A stretch of 64,000 nt of DNA from Caulobacteraceae bacterium (GTDB taxonomy: Bacteria > Pseudomonadota > Alphaproteobacteria > Caulobacterales > Caulobacteraceae). The notes under the pieces were generated by a model, which made no database searches, was not told where the DNA came from, and saw nothing but the letters and a program-made list of their open reading frames with translations. Location of the stretch: the NCBI GenBank assembly GCA_019746095.1, contig JAIESL010000064.1, positions 1 to 64,000 on the forward strand. Reading direction: 5' to 3'. The first letter of the stretch is position 1. Each line of letters opens with the position of its first letter. The position numbers were made by a program, and so were the translations under genes. Below are positions 63,925-64,000 of this stretch, one piece after another.

Positions 63925-64000
63925 CCCGCGATGAAGCGATCGGGACCCTGACGGCGGCCGGAGAGGCCGAGGACGAGGCGTTTCCGCTGCTGGAAGCGGC
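63921..64000 (+). CDS. Start of an unidentified gene (cut by window edge)
   Basis: An ATG overlaps the yraN stop (ATGA) and 26 codons remain in the window (MTRDEAIGTLTAAGEAEDEAF and on). The overlap and continuous frame support a real gene. The visible helical, acidic start could begin a TPR/Sel1-type protein, but this is not enough for identification. Confidence 0.55.
   Translation, partial: MTRDEAIGTLTAAGEAEDEAFPLLEA

Overview
The window is GC-rich alphaproteobacterial chromosome, most likely from the Caulobacterales (Brevundimonas or a close relative). That placement is inferred from gene content: rsuA-trpF-trpB-x-trpA-accD-folC, trxA-addA-addB-murU-amgK-tsaE, a Nudix-type NAD regulator and a large autotransporter. 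No database search was possible.

Region 1 (1-15755) is a metal-resistance island. On the minus strand it carries copB (cut by the window edge), the multicopper oxidase copA, an ECF sigma factor and two small membrane genes that together look like a CnrYXH regulatory set. Then come an acyltransferase, a DUF411 metal-binding protein, an NTF2-like secreted protein, a 48-aa Cys-rich secreted peptide, a Cys-containing periplasmic protein, copD, copC, a DUF305 membrane protein and a copper P1B-ATPase. The ATPase is divergent from csoR, with two CsoR-type operators between them. A DUF305 lipoprotein follows, then an arsR-arsC-ACR3-arsN2-arsH operon with a perfect inverted-repeat operator over the arsR start codon. 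The island ends beside the 3' end of a tRNA-Ser(CGA) gene (15756-15845).

Region 2 (15930-26974) holds a Nudix-related NAD regulator, an HD hydrolase, a lipoprotein and a MoxR-type ATPase on the minus strand. About 1.0 kb of non-coding, hairpin-rich DNA follows, then a roughly 2,100-residue Calx-beta/IPT/Ig autotransporter whose reading frame is broken by an apparent single extra base near 20876.

Region 3 (27099-49141) is conserved core. The plus strand has an rRNA methyltransferase-like gene, rsuA and the trp-accD-folC run. The convergent minus-strand operon reads acyltransferase-tsaE-amgK-murU-addB-addA-trxA with overlapping genes. An S9 peptidase, a lipoprotein hydrolase and AMP nucleosidase follow on the plus strand.

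Region 4 (49189-64000) has small conserved genes, a phasin, a creatininase-family protein, nth, an ATP-grasp protein, a PfkB (adenosine) kinase, an Smr protein, an HTH/DUF2975 pair, rdgB, hemW, a divergent PspA-centred cluster like E. coli yjfIJKLMC, then rsmI, yraN and a truncated final gene.

The most unusual structure is a family of five intergenic elements (19510, 34265, 51756, 54013, 56797). Each is a long inverted repeat whose arms are tandem heptamers. Four start at or within a few bases of a stop codon, and three share a conserved 34-bp core. Two 160-bp palindromic repeats and a 38-bp tandem UUCG-hairpin array are also present.
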